Below, one piece after another: positions 53,063-62,551 of a DNA stretch of 64,000 bases. Numbering within the stretch: the stretch's first letter is position 1; every line of letters begins with the position of its first letter. The translations under genes and the position numbers were made by a program. The stretch covers positions 124,001 to 188,000 of the forward strand of contig NZ_PKRQ01000005.1 in the NCBI RefSeq assembly GCF_002855575.1, given 5' to 3'. Under the pieces are notes generated by a model that was not told where the DNA came from, did not search any database, and was given only the letters and a program-made list of their open reading frames with translations. The DNA comes from Tabrizicola sp. TH137. GTDB taxonomy: Bacteria; Pseudomonadota; Alphaproteobacteria; Rhodobacterales; Rhodobacteraceae.

Positions 53063-55504
53063 ATGACCGACTCGCGCCCTGCCCTGCCGATTGATGCCGC
53101 CCTGCCCGACCTGCGGGCGGCGCTGGCCGCGCGCGGCATGGCCGTGTTGCAGGCCCCGCCCGGGGCGGGCAAGACGACGCGCGTGCCGCTGGATATCCTT
53201 GCCGCCGGTCTGGTGCCCGAGGGGCGCATCGTGATGCTGGAACCCCGTCGTCTGGCGGCGCGGGCGGCGGCAGAGCGGATGGCCGAAACCCTGGGCGAGA
53301 CGGTCGGGCAGACCGTCGGCTATCGCATCCGGGGCGAGGCAAAGGTATCGCCCGCGACGCGGATCGAGGTGGTGACCGAAGGCATCCTGACCCGGATGAT
53401 CCAGTCCGATCCGGGGCTTTCGGGGATTGGGGCGGTGATCTTCGACGAATTCCACGAACGTTCGCTGAACGCCGATCTGGGGCTGGCGCTCTGTCTGGAA
53501 ATCCGGGGGGCGCTGCGCGAGGACCTGATGCTGCTGGTCATGTCCGCCACGCTGGACGCGGCCCCGGTGGCGCGGCTGATGGGGGAGGCGCCGATGGTCA
53601 CCTCGGAAGGCCGTGCCTTCCCGGTCGAGACGCGCTGGCTGCCGCGCCCGCCCGATGCCTCGCTGCGCTATGAGGCGGGGGTGGCGAACCTTGTCCAGCA
53701 GGCGCTGGAAGAGACGGAGACCGGCGGGCTGCTGGTCTTCCTGCCCGGCGAAGGCGAGATCCGGCGGGTAGAGGGTTTGCTGTCGGGGCGCCTGCCCGCA
53801 GGCGTGGTGATCCGGCCCCTGTTCGGCGCGATGGAGTTCGCGGCGCAGCGCGCGGCGCTGGCCCCGGTGGCGGGGCGGAAACTGGTGCTGGCCACCTCAA
53901 TCGCCGAAACCTCGCTCACCATCCCGGATGTGCGGGTTGTGGTGGATGGGGGCCGCGCCCGCCGGGCGCGCTTCGACGCGCCGTCCGGCATGTCGCGGCT
54001 GGTGACGGAACGGGTGACGCGGGCGGAAGCCGAACAGCGGCGCGGCCGCGCGGGGCGGGTGGCGGAAGGCCTCTGCTACCGCTATTGGACGCGGGGCGAA
54101 GAGGGCGGTCTGGCCCCCTTCCCTCCTGCCGAGATCGAGGCGGCGGACCTCACGCCGCTGGCCCTGGAACTCGCGCTCTGGGGCAGCGCGGACCTGCCCT
54201 TCCTGACCCCGCCCCATCCCGGCATTCTGGCCGAGGCGCAGGCACTGCTGGCCGATCTGGGCGCGCTGGATGGCGCGGGGCGGATCACCGATCATGGAAA
54301 GCGTCTGGCCGCCCTGCCCCTGCATCCGCGCCTTGCCCATATGCTGGCGCTGGCGGGACCGGCCGCCGCGCCTCTGGCTGCGCTGCTGGCCGAGCGCGAC
54401 CCGCTGCGGGGCGAACCGCCCGATCTGCTGGCGCGGCTGAAGGCATTGGACCGCCCGCCGCCACAGGCCCATCGCGGCACGATCGACCGCATCCGGGACG
54501 AGGCGAAGCGTCTGGCCCGCGCCGTGCCGCAGGGGACGCAAACGGGGATGTCCCCCGCGCAGATGGCGGCGCTGGCCTATCCCGACCGGATCGGCCTGCG
54601 CCGCAAGGGCGAGGCGCCGCGCTGGGTCCTCTCGGGCGGCAAGGGGGCGGTGATGGCGGCGGGCCTGCCGCTGTCCGGCGCGCGGCTGATCGTGGCGACC
54701 GATCTGGACGGCGACCCGCGCGAGGCGGCGGTGCGGCAGGCAGTGGCGATCAGCGAGGCGGAGGTGCGCGCGCTCTACAGCGACCGCATCCGCTGGCACG
54801 ACCTCTGCGAATGGTCGCGCCGCGAGGGCAAGGTGCTGACCCGGCGGCAGGAACGGCTGGGCGCGCTGGTGCTGGAGGATCGGACATGGCCCGAAGCCCC
54901 GGCCGAGGCGGTGGCGCGGGCGGCGCTGGACGGCCTCCGCCAGATCGGCCTGCCCTGGACGCCCTCTGCCCGGCGCTTCCGCGCCCGGGTGGAACTGGCG
55001 CGCGGCGGCGGGGCGGGCTTTCCCGACATGACCGATGCCGCATTGCTTGCGGGGCTGGAAGACTGGCTTCTGCCGCATCTGGGCCGGGCCCGGACCGAGG
55101 CCGATCTGCGCGCGCTGGACCTGACCGAAGCGCTGCGCGGGATGCTCGACTGGGACCAGATGCAGGCGCTGGACCGCATCGCGCCGGGGCAGTTCGAGAC
55201 CCCGCTCGGCCGCCGCGTGCCGATCGACTATGAGGACGAGGTTCCGGGCATCGAGGTGCGGTTGCAGGAGATGTTCGGGGTGACCAGCCATCCCGTCGTC
55301 GGCGCGGCGCGGACGCCGCTGCGCATCACGCTGCTGTCGCCCGCCCAGCGCCCGGTGCAGGTGACGATGGACCTGCCGGGCTTCTGGGCCGCGTCCTATG
55401 CCGATGTGCGCAAGGACATGCGCGGGCAATATCCGCGCCATCCCTGGCCCGAAGACCCGACCGTGGCAGAGCCCACCCTGCGCGCCAAGCCGCGCGGGAC
55501 GTGA
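53063..55504 (+). CDS. hrpB: ATP-dependent helicase HrpB
   Basis: DEAH-box RNA helicase-like protein, 813 residues. Walker A APPGAGKTTRVPL, motif II DEFHERSLNADLGL, motif III VMSATLD, C-terminal helicase motifs including ATSIAETSLTIPDV and QRRGRAGRV, then the helicase-associated and HrpB-specific C-terminal domain. Its cellular target in bacteria is poorly known. Ends at the first base before the palindrome array. Confidence 0.95.
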   Translation: MTDSRPALPIDAALPDLRAALAARGMAVLQAPPGAGKTTRVPLDILAAGLVPEGRIVMLEPRRLAARAAAERMAETLGETVGQTVGYRIRGEAKVSPATRIEVVTEGILTRMIQSDPGLSGIGAVIFDEFHERSLNADLGLALCLEIRGALREDLMLLVMSATLDAAPVARLMGEAPMVTSEGRAFPVETRWLPRPPDASLRYEAGVANLVQQALEETETGGLLVFLPGEGEIRRVEGLLSGRLPAGVVIRPLFGAMEFAAQRAALAPVAGRKLVLATSIAETSLTIPDVRVVVDGGRARRARFDAPSGMSRLVTERVTRAEAEQRRGRAGRVAEGLCYRYWTRGEEGGLAPFPPAEIEAADLTPLALELALWGSADLPFLTPPHPGILAEAQALLADLGALDGAGRITDHGKRLAALPLHPRLAHMLALAGPAAAPLAALLAERDPLRGEPPDLLARLKALDRPPPQAHRGTIDRIRDEAKRLARAVPQGTQTGMSPAQMAALAYPDRIGLRRKGEAPRWVLSGGKGAVMAAGLPLSGARLIVATDLDGDPREAAVRQAVAISEAEVRALYSDRIRWHDLCEWSRREGKVLTRRQERLGALVLEDRTWPEAPAEAVARAALDGLRQIGLPWTPSARRFRARVELARGGGAGFPDMTDAALLAGLEDWLLPHLGRARTEADLRALDLTEALRGMLDWDQMQALDRIAPGQFETPLGRRVPIDYEDEVPGIEVRLQEMFGVTSHPVVGAARTPLRITLLSPAQRPVQVTMDLPGFWAASYADVRKDMRGQYPRHPWPEDPTVAEPTLRAKPRGT

Positions 55505-55520
55505 CGCCCGCCAGGGCGCG

Positions 55521-55649
55521 AAGATTTTTCGTACGAAAAATCTTCTCTTCCCGAAAAATTTTCGGCGAAAATTTTTCGCCCGGCCAAAGGCCGGGCATGG
55601 GGAAAGTTTCCAGTGGAAACTTTCGCGCCGGCGCTGCGGCTCAGCGCCG
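55521..55649. repeat. Array of five perfect palindromes between hrpB and gcrA
   Basis: Five separate inverted repeats fill the convergent gap: 55521-55544 (24-base perfect palindrome centred on GTAC), 55552-55578 (arms CGAAAAATTTTC, loop GGC), 55578-55596 (GCCCGGCC, loop AAA), 55602-55624 (arms GAAAGTTTCCA, one-base loop), 55629-55649 (CGGCGCTG, loop CGGCT). The last overlaps the gcrA stop codon. Confidence 0.85.
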
Positions 55650-56246
55650 ACGGTCGCGCCGCGCGCTCATCGGCTGGAAGGCCACGCCGACATGGGCCTC
55701 GCAATAGGGTTTGCCGGGCAGCGAGGGCAGGCCGCAGAACCAGAAGTCATCCGTCGCCGGATCGCCGATCGGCCATTTGCAGGTGCGTTCGGTCAGTTCC
55801 ATCAGCGTCAGGCGGCGGGCGCGCTTTTCCACCTCGCGCACCGAAGCCAGCGCTTCGGGGCTGATCTCGTTGGCGGAGGGCTGCGGCGGCAGGGGCTGCC
55901 CGGCGGGCACGATGGGTTTGCGCACGGGAAGGGGCGTGACATTGGAGGGCGCCGGGGCGGCCGTGGCGGCGCGTTCCGGAGCGGGGCGTGCCGCGGGTTC
56001 GGCGCGCGCGGCCGATGCGGCGGTCGCGGCGGCGGGTTCGGGCTTGGGTTCGGGCTTGGCGGCGACGGGCGTGTCCTCCTCGTCCTCGCGCCCGCCGGGG
56101 GCGCGGTTCGACAGGCCCAGGCGGTGGACCTTGCCGATCACCGCATTGCGCGTGACACCGCCCAGTTCCTTGGCGATCTGGCTGGCCGACTGGCCTTCGG
56201 CCCACATGCGCTTCAGCGTCTCGACGCGCTCGTCGGTCCAGGACAT
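55641..56246 (-). CDS. gcrA: GcrA cell-cycle regulator
   Basis: Sigma70-associated transcription factor that acts with adenine methylation of GANTC sites in alphaproteobacterial cell-cycle control. 201 residues: N-terminal DNA-binding domain MSWTDERVETLKRMWAEGQ with the helix-turn-helix region GVTRNAVIGKVHRLGLSNR, a long Ala/Pro/Glu-rich linker (about 50-140) and the C-terminal sigma-binding segment CKWPIGDPATDDFWFCG. Convergent with hrpB across the palindrome array. Confidence 0.97.
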   Translation of the reverse strand: MSWTDERVETLKRMWAEGQSASQIAKELGGVTRNAVIGKVHRLGLSNRAPGGREDEEDTPVAAKPEPKPEPAAATAASAARAEPAARPAPERAATAAPAPSNVTPLPVRKPIVPAGQPLPPQPSANEISPEALASVREVEKRARRLTLMELTERTCKWPIGDPATDDFWFCGLPSLPGKPYCEAHVGVAFQPMSARRDRRR

Positions 56247-56395
56247 GGCAACCCCTTCGATGACTGGTTCCCCGCCATTCTAGACGGGACGGTGCGGGAT
56301 ACAAGCCGCGCGTGGCAAGATCAAGCACCGATGACCCGGCGCGGCCCGTTGCATCGCATGTTCCCTTGCGGCGGAAGATGCGGCAACACTGGGGC

Positions 56396-59173
56396 ATGCC
56401 GCTGTTCATCGACACCAAGTTCGCGATCCCCGTGCTCTTGCCCCGCCTCGTGGCGCGCGGGGCGCTGCTGGGGCAGCTCGACCGCGTGATGGAGGGGCGG
56501 CTGGCGGTGGTCTCGGCGCCGGCCGGTTTCGGCAAGACCACGCTTCTGGGCCAATGGTGCCAGGCGGCGCAGGCGCGGGGCATCGACGTGGCCTGGCTGT
56601 CGCTGGGCGAGCGCGAGAATGAACCGGGCCGGCTGATCGACCATATCATCGGGGCGCTGGGGCGGGTGTCGGAAGAGATCGTGGCGACGCTGCCCGCCAT
56701 CGTGGATGCCTCGCCAACCCTTCTGGTGGATGTGATCCTGACGCGGCTGATCAACGGCATCACCGCCTGGCGGCGCGAGCTGATCCTGGCCATCGACGAC
56801 GCGCATTTCCTGACCGATCCCGAGGCGGGGGCGATCCTCGATGCGCTGCTGGCCTATGCGCCGCGCAATTTCCGCATCCTGCTGGCCACGCGGGGGCATG
56901 TGCCGGTGAAGGTCGCGACGCTGCGGATGCGCGGGCTGGTGGTGCGGCTGGACGAGACGGCGCTGCGCTTTTCGCTGGAAGAGGCGGTGTCCTTCCTGAA
57001 CGGCTGCCGCGGCCTGTCGCTGGCCGATCCCGAGATCCTGGCGCTTCAGACGCGGACGGAGGGCTGGATCGCGGCGCTGCAACTGGCCAGCCTCGCGCTG
57101 ACCGAGGCCGAGACGGGGGACCGGGCGCGGTTCCTGCGCCAGTTTTCCGGCGCCTCGGGGGATATCGCGGAATTCCTGTTGCAGGACGTGATCGCGCGGC
57201 TGTCGCCGGGGCTGATCGACTTCCTTCTTCGGACGGCGATCCTCGACTGGTTCGATGCCGATCTGGCCGCCGCCGTCTCGGGGCAGGAGGATGCCCGCGC
57301 CCGGCTGCGTGAGATCGAGGCGGCGAACCTTTTCCTCGTGCCGCTGAATGCCGAGCGGACGCTGTTCCGCTATCATCATCTCTTTGCCGATCTCTTGCGC
57401 ACGCTGCTGGTGCAGCGCCATCCCGAGGACCTCATCGCCCTGCATCGCCGCGCCGCGCAGAGGCTGGCGGAGCGCGACCAGCCCGCCGATGCCGTGCATC
57501 ATGCGCTGGCGGCGGGCGACAGCGAGGCGGCGGCGGCGCTGGTGGAGGATTGCTGCATGCCGCTGATCCGGCAGAGCCATCTGACCCGCGTGCAGGACTG
57601 GCTGTCGCGCCTGCCCGATGCGCTGATCGAGCGGCGAACGCGGCTGCTGCTGGCCAAGGTCTGGATCGAGTTCCAGACCAGCCGCCCGCGCTCGGCGGCG
57701 GCGGCGCTGAAGACGGCGCGGGACAGCTTTGCCCTTGCCCTGCGGCAGGGACGGCTGAGCGCGCGGGACGAAGGCGCGCTGGCGGCCGAACTGGCGGTGC
57801 TGACGGCGGGGGTGCTGAGTGCCGCGGAACGCTCGCGCTCGGCCGTGCGGCTGGCCGAGGCGCGGCTGCCCACGATCCCGGACGATCTGCCCTTCCTGAA
57901 GGGCACGCTGGGCAATATCCTGGGCTACAGCCTGTATTCGCTGGGCGATTATGGCCCGGCGCGGCGCGCTTGCCTCGCCGCCCGCGACAGCCATGCCGAG
58001 GCGCAGTCGGTTTTCGGCACGGTCTATTCCGACCTGATCCTCGGCCTGATCGAAAAGGGGGCGGGAAATCTTGCGCTGGCGGGAGAGCATTTCAGCCGCG
58101 CCACGCGCAGCGCGCTGGAAACGCTTGGCCCGGATTCCTATGCCGAGGCGCTGGCGGGCATCTTCCGGGTGGAACTGCATTACGAATGGAACGACATGGC
58201 CGAGGCGGAGGCGCTGCTCTTGCGCCACCGCCCGCTGATCGAGGAATGCGGCCTCGTGGTGCATGACATCGCCTGCAAGCTGCATGTCGCGCGGCTGGCC
58301 GCCGCGCGGGGACGGACGGAAGAGGCGCTGGCCGTGCTGGAACGGGCCGAACGGCAGGGGGTGAAAAGCCGCTACCGCCGACTGACGGCCACCGCGCTGA
58401 ATGATCGGGTACGGCTTCTGATCCTGCGGGGGGAAACCTCGCTGGCGCGGCATGTGCTGGCCTCGCGCGGGATCTCCGAGGCCTGGGCGCGCAGCCCCGA
58501 TGCCCGCCGCCCGGCCTGCGAGATGGAACATATCGCGCTGGCCCGGCTGCTGATCGCGGAGGGCCGCCCCGAGGCGGCGATCCGGCTGATGGAGGCGCTG
58601 GCCGAACGTGTGCGGCAGGAAGGTCGGCTGCGCCGCCTGGCCCAGATCCGCGCCGTCACCGCCATCGCCTGTTTCGCCACGGGCGACGGGCTTGCCACGC
58701 TGGCCGCCATCGTGGATGCGGTGGAAATCTGCCGCCGTCAGGGCGCGGTGCGGACCCTGATCGACGAGGGCGCGCCGCTGCGCGAGGTGCTGCTCTTCGG
58801 GCGCGAGAAGGTGCCGAGCTGGCGGTCGCGCAGCGAGGCGGCGACCTTCCTTGACCGCATCCTCGGCGATGCGGCCACGGCGATGGCCCCGGGTTCGACG
58901 ATGGGCGCGGCCCCGGGCGCAACCACGGGCGCGGCTTCGGTCCGGCCCCGCCCCGCCGCCCGCCCCCGCTTCAGTCCCAAGGAATCCGAGGTGGCCCGTC
59001 GCCTGTCCGAGGGGCTGACCAACCGCGATCTTTCGGCGGCGTTGCAGATGGCGCCCGATACGGTGAAATGGCATCTGAAGAACATCTTCTCGAAACTCGG
59101 GGTCGAGACCCGGACCCAGGCCGTTCTGCGGCTGCGCGAAATGGGTGTTTCCTCTGACGCGCCAAGGGGTTGA
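56396..59173 (+). CDS. MalT-like large LuxR-family regulator (STAND ATPase)
   Basis: 925-residue signal-transducing ATPase. N-terminal NTPase with Walker A APAGFGKTTLL, WLSLGERENEPGR and LAIDDAHFL (Walker B); a winged-helix region; a helical TPR-like superhelix from about 390 to 800; and a C-terminal LuxR helix-turn-helix (FSPKESEVARRLSEGLTNRD and DTVKWHLKNIFSKLG). It most likely binds an inducer through the TPR part and activates the neighbouring amidohydrolase and HAAT transporter genes (inference). I start it at 56396; an ATG at 56378 is an alternative. Divergent from gcrA. Confidence 0.88.
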   Translation: MPLFIDTKFAIPVLLPRLVARGALLGQLDRVMEGRLAVVSAPAGFGKTTLLGQWCQAAQARGIDVAWLSLGERENEPGRLIDHIIGALGRVSEEIVATLPAIVDASPTLLVDVILTRLINGITAWRRELILAIDDAHFLTDPEAGAILDALLAYAPRNFRILLATRGHVPVKVATLRMRGLVVRLDETALRFSLEEAVSFLNGCRGLSLADPEILALQTRTEGWIAALQLASLALTEAETGDRARFLRQFSGASGDIAEFLLQDVIARLSPGLIDFLLRTAILDWFDADLAAAVSGQEDARARLREIEAANLFLVPLNAERTLFRYHHLFADLLRTLLVQRHPEDLIALHRRAAQRLAERDQPADAVHHALAAGDSEAAAALVEDCCMPLIRQSHLTRVQDWLSRLPDALIERRTRLLLAKVWIEFQTSRPRSAAAALKTARDSFALALRQGRLSARDEGALAAELAVLTAGVLSAAERSRSAVRLAEARLPTIPDDLPFLKGTLGNILGYSLYSLGDYGPARRACLAARDSHAEAQSVFGTVYSDLILGLIEKGAGNLALAGEHFSRATRSALETLGPDSYAEALAGIFRVELHYEWNDMAEAEALLLRHRPLIEECGLVVHDIACKLHVARLAAARGRTEEALAVLERAERQGVKSRYRRLTATALNDRVRLLILRGETSLARHVLASRGISEAWARSPDARRPACEMEHIALARLLIAEGRPEAAIRLMEALAERVRQEGRLRRLAQIRAVTAIACFATGDGLATLAAIVDAVEICRRQGAVRTLIDEGAPLREVLLFGREKVPSWRSRSEAATFLDRILGDAATAMAPGSTMGAAPGATTGAASVRPRPAARPRFSPKESEVARRLSEGLTNRDLSAALQMAPDTVKWHLKNIFSKLGVETRTQAVLRLREMGVSSDAPRG

Positions 59174-59287
59174 TCGGAAATCTCACCCGTTCGGGTGGGG
59201 TGGCCTGCGCGACGGTTACCCGTTCGGACAGTGACAATCCCCGCGCCCGGTGAAACGCTTTCCCCCAGGCGTCGGCAGGAGGTGTGC

Positions 59288-60388
59288 ATGGCGACAGGTT
59301 TCGTCTTTCACGAGCTGTATCTCTGGCACAATACCCAGAACTGGGCGCTGGTCTTTCCGCCCGGCCTGACGGTGCAGCCCGGCGAACATGCCGAGAATCC
59401 GGAAACCAAGCGGCGTTTCAAGAACCTTGTCGAGGTGTCGGGGCTGAGCGACCATCTGGTTGCGATCCGCCCGCGCCCGGCGACGGAGACCGAGATCCTG
59501 CGCTTTCACACCGCCGCGCATCTGGAGAAGATCCGCCGGATGAGCGCGGCGGGCGGCGGCGATGCCAGCGAACTCACGCCTTTCGGGACGGGCAGCTATG
59601 AGATCGCGCTGCTGGCGGCGGGCGGCACGATCGAGGCGATGGATGCGGTGCTGGCGGGGCGGGTGCGCAATGCCTATGCGCTGGTGCGCCCTCCGGGGCA
59701 TCATGCGACGCAGGATGTGGGCATGGGCTTCTGCCTTTTCGGCAATGTGGCCATCGCGATCCTGCATGCGCAGGCGGTGCGCGGCGTCGGGCGGGTGGCG
59801 ACGGTCGATTGGGACGTGCATCACGGCAATGGCACGCAGGCGGCGTTTTATGACGATCCCGGCGTGCTGACCATCTCGCTGCATCAGGACAATCTCTTTC
59901 CCGCCCGGTCGGGCGGGCTGGACGAGCGCGGGGCCGGGGCGGGCTTCGGCTACAACCTGAACATTCCCCTGCCCCCCGGCTGCGGCGATGGCGCCTATCT
60001 GGAGGCGATGCGGCGCGTCGTCCTCCCTGCGCTGGAACGCTATCGCCCCGAGGTGATCGTGGTGCCGTCGGGCTTCGATGCCGGGGGTGTCGATCCGCTG
60101 GGGCGGATGATGGTTTCGGCCGAGGGCTTCCGCCAGATGACCCGGCTGCTGATGGAGGCGGCCGACAGGCTTTGCGGCGGGCGGATCGTGATGTCGCATG
60201 AGGGCGGCTATTCGGCGATGTATGCCCCCTATTGCGGCCTTGCCGTGCTGGAGGAACTGAGCGGCCATCGCACCGGGGTCGCCGATCCCTGGGGGCCGCA
60301 TATCGCCGAATGGGGGCAGCAGGCGCTGCAACCCCATCAGGCCGCCGCCATCGAGGCCGCCGCCGCCTTGCTGGCGGATATCCGATAG
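59288..60388 (+). CDS. Class II histone-deacetylase-like amidohydrolase
   Basis: Zinc amidohydrolase of the HDAC/acetylpolyamine amidohydrolase superfamily, 366 residues, start at 59288 behind GGAGG. Metal and proton-relay motifs: RPPGHHATQDVGMGFC, DWDVHHGNGTQ (Asp and His ligands) and SGFDAGGVDPLG (second Asp ligand), with SHEGGYSAMY near the end. In bacteria such enzymes deacylate polyamines or other acylamides. It is followed by genes for an amino-acid or amide importer, so a linked acylamine or acylated amino compound may be the substrate (inference). Confidence 0.9.
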   Translation: MATGFVFHELYLWHNTQNWALVFPPGLTVQPGEHAENPETKRRFKNLVEVSGLSDHLVAIRPRPATETEILRFHTAAHLEKIRRMSAAGGGDASELTPFGTGSYEIALLAAGGTIEAMDAVLAGRVRNAYALVRPPGHHATQDVGMGFCLFGNVAIAILHAQAVRGVGRVATVDWDVHHGNGTQAAFYDDPGVLTISLHQDNLFPARSGGLDERGAGAGFGYNLNIPLPPGCGDGAYLEAMRRVVLPALERYRPEVIVVPSGFDAGGVDPLGRMMVSAEGFRQMTRLLMEAADRLCGGRIVMSHEGGYSAMYAPYCGLAVLEELSGHRTGVADPWGPHIAEWGQQALQPHQAAAIEAAAALLADIR

Positions 60389-60423
60389 ACGTGGAACAAC
60401 AAGAAACACAGGGAGACAGATCC

Positions 60424-61743
60424 ATGACGAAGTTGACCGCCCCTTCCATCATCCCCAGCCGCCGCGTCTTTCTGAAAGGGGCCGCCGCCCTTGGCGGCAG
60501 CGCGGCGATGCTGGCCGCCATGAATGATGGCGCCCGCGCGCAGGGCGCGGCCATACCCGTCGGGCAGGCCGCCCCCCTGACGGATTTCGCCGCCGCCGAC
60601 GGGGTGGAATTCCAGAACGGGCTGACGCTGGCCTGCGAAGAGATCAATGCCCTGGGCGGCATCCTCGGCCGGCCGCTGGAACCCTATTTCGAGGACACCG
60701 CCCAGATGGGCGATGCGACCAATGTGCAGGCCGTGCAGCGCCTGATCGACCGCAACGGCGTGCATGCGGTGATCAACGGCTACAACATCGGGTCGGGCGC
60801 GGCGATCCAGGATGTCATAGCCGACAGCGGGATCATCTATGTCCATTACGACACCACGATCGGCCACAATGCCCTGATCGCCTCGGACCCGGATCGCTAT
60901 TTCGGCAGTTTCCAGGGCGATCCGGCGGAATACTGGTACGGGCCGGGCTTCCTCGCCTTCCTCAAGGGGCTGGAGGAGCGGGGCGAATACACGCGCAACA
61001 ACAACAAGATGGCGGTGATCCTGTCGGCGGGCGTCTATGCCGCCAACATCGCCAATGCGATCCAGGAACAGGCGGCCAGCTATGGCTGGGAGATCAGCCT
61101 GTTCGAGACGGTGAATGTGCCCATCTCGGAATGGGGGCCGACGCTGGCCAAGCTGCGCGCCGATCCGCCCTCGGTCATCGCGGTGACGCATTTCCTGCCC
61201 GCCGACCTTGCGCAATTCATGGTGCAATTCGCCACCGATCCGACGCCCTCGCTCGTCTATATGCAATACGGCCCCTCGATCCCCGCCTTCCGCGAGATCG
61301 CGGGGGATGCCTCGGTCGGCGTGCTCTATGCCACCGTGGTCGGCGCGCTTCAGGACGAGATCGGCACCGCCTTCGAAACCCGCTACAAGGCGCGCTTCGG
61401 CGCGAATGCCGGGCATAACTCGGGCGCGCAGCCCTATGATGGCTGCTATGTCTGGGCCACCGCCGCCGCGCTGGCGGGCGGGACGGGAGAGCCGGACAAT
61501 GCCGATCAGAACCGCAAGGTGGCCGACCGGATGCGCAGCCTGATCTGGCGCGGCGTGACGGGGACCACGCGCTTCAACCCGGCCGAGAACACGGCCTATA
61601 CCTATCCGACCCAGACCAATGACCCGTCGCTGGGGATGCCGCACCAGTTCCTGCAAATCCAGGACAAGACGAAGGGCGGGCTGCTGGTCGCCCCGCCGCC
61701 CTACAACACAGCCCCCTTCGTGCTGCCGTCCTGGATCAAGTGA
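60424..61743 (+). CDS. HAAT-type substrate-binding protein with Tat signal
   Basis: Periplasmic type I binding protein of the branched-chain amino-acid/amide/urea class, 439 residues. The leader contains the twin-arginine motif SRRVFLKGAAALGG, so it should be exported folded by Tat. Mature part: VGQAAPLTDFAAADGVEFQN, LACEEINALGGILGRPLEP, and GYNIGSGAAIQDVIADSG. Begins 33 bases after the amidohydrolase stop. Similar to urea- and short-chain-amide-binding proteins of the same class. Confidence 0.9.
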   Translation: MTKLTAPSIIPSRRVFLKGAAALGGSAAMLAAMNDGARAQGAAIPVGQAAPLTDFAAADGVEFQNGLTLACEEINALGGILGRPLEPYFEDTAQMGDATNVQAVQRLIDRNGVHAVINGYNIGSGAAIQDVIADSGIIYVHYDTTIGHNALIASDPDRYFGSFQGDPAEYWYGPGFLAFLKGLEERGEYTRNNNKMAVILSAGVYAANIANAIQEQAASYGWEISLFETVNVPISEWGPTLAKLRADPPSVIAVTHFLPADLAQFMVQFATDPTPSLVYMQYGPSIPAFREIAGDASVGVLYATVVGALQDEIGTAFETRYKARFGANAGHNSGAQPYDGCYVWATAAALAGGTGEPDNADQNRKVADRMRSLIWRGVTGTTRFNPAENTAYTYPTQTNDPSLGMPHQFLQIQDKTKGGLLVAPPPYNTAPFVLPSWIK

Positions 61744-61759
61744 CGCGGGGCGGCAGGTC

Positions 61760-62551
61760 TTGGACGGCAGCGACGCCCTTCTTGTCTGCGACGGCGTGAC
61801 CAAGCGCTTCGGATCGCTGGCGGCGGTGAAGGATCTGTCCTTCACCGCCCGCCGGGGCGAAATCCTGGGCATCGGCGGGCCGAACGGCGCGGGCAAGACC
61901 ACGCTGTTCGACGTGCTGTCGGGGCTGAACCCGGCCACATCGGGCCGGGTGCGGCTGGACGGGCAGGAGATCACCCGCGCCGCGCCCGAAGCGATCTGCC
62001 ATGCGGGCCTGGCGCGGACCTTCCAGCTCAATGCCTGTTTCGACAGCCTGACAGTGCGCGAGAATGTGCAGGTCGGGGCGCTGTTCGGGCGGGCGGCGCG
62101 CGGCCTGCCGGGGCTGCGCCCTTCGCCCGAGGCGGAGGAGGCGACAGAGGCCGCGCTGGCGCTGGTGGGGCTGGAGGGAAAGGCGGGGCTGGTCGCCGGC
62201 GCGCTGCCGGTGCTGGACCGCAAGCTGCTGATGCTGGCCGGGGCGATGGCGACGCGGCCGAAGCTTCTGCTGATGGACGAACCCGTGGGCGGCCTGACCC
62301 ATGCCGAGACCGACCAGATGATGGCGGCGGTGCGCCGCATCAAGGCGCAGGGCGTGACCATCATCCTGATCGAACATGTGATGCGCTTCCTTGTCGCCCT
62401 GTCGGACCGGGTGATGATCCTGCATCACGGCGAACGCATCTATGAAGGCCCGCCCGCCGGGCTGGTGGCCGACCGGACGGTGGTCGATGTCTATCTGGGC
62501 GAAGGCGCCTCGGCCCGGCTGGCGGCGCTGCTGCGGGAGACGGCGCCATGA
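61760..62551 (+). CDS. LivG-like ABC transporter ATPase
   Basis: 263 residues from a TTG start at 61760 with GGCAGG upstream; no ATG or GTG is available nearer to the first strand. Walker A GPNGAGKTT, LARTFQLNACFDSLTVREN as the Q-loop region, and LLLMDEPVGGLTHAE as Walker B with switch His in IEHVM. The ABC signature is poorly matched: LDRKLLMLAGAMATRPKLLL replaces the usual LSGGQ run, so this subunit may be less active. Stop overlaps the next start (ATGA). Confidence 0.9.
   Translation: MDGSDALLVCDGVTKRFGSLAAVKDLSFTARRGEILGIGGPNGAGKTTLFDVLSGLNPATSGRVRLDGQEITRAAPEAICHAGLARTFQLNACFDSLTVRENVQVGALFGRAARGLPGLRPSPEAEEATEAALALVGLEGKAGLVAGALPVLDRKLLMLAGAMATRPKLLLMDEPVGGLTHAETDQMMAAVRRIKAQGVTIILIEHVMRFLVALSDRVMILHHGERIYEGPPAGLVADRTVVDVYLGEGASARLAALLRETAP

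Noticed and set aside
56321-59074. 917-codon minus-strand frame opposite the MalT-like gene
   Set aside because: High-GC third-position artefact; the plus strand has the Walker motifs and LuxR helix-turn-helix.
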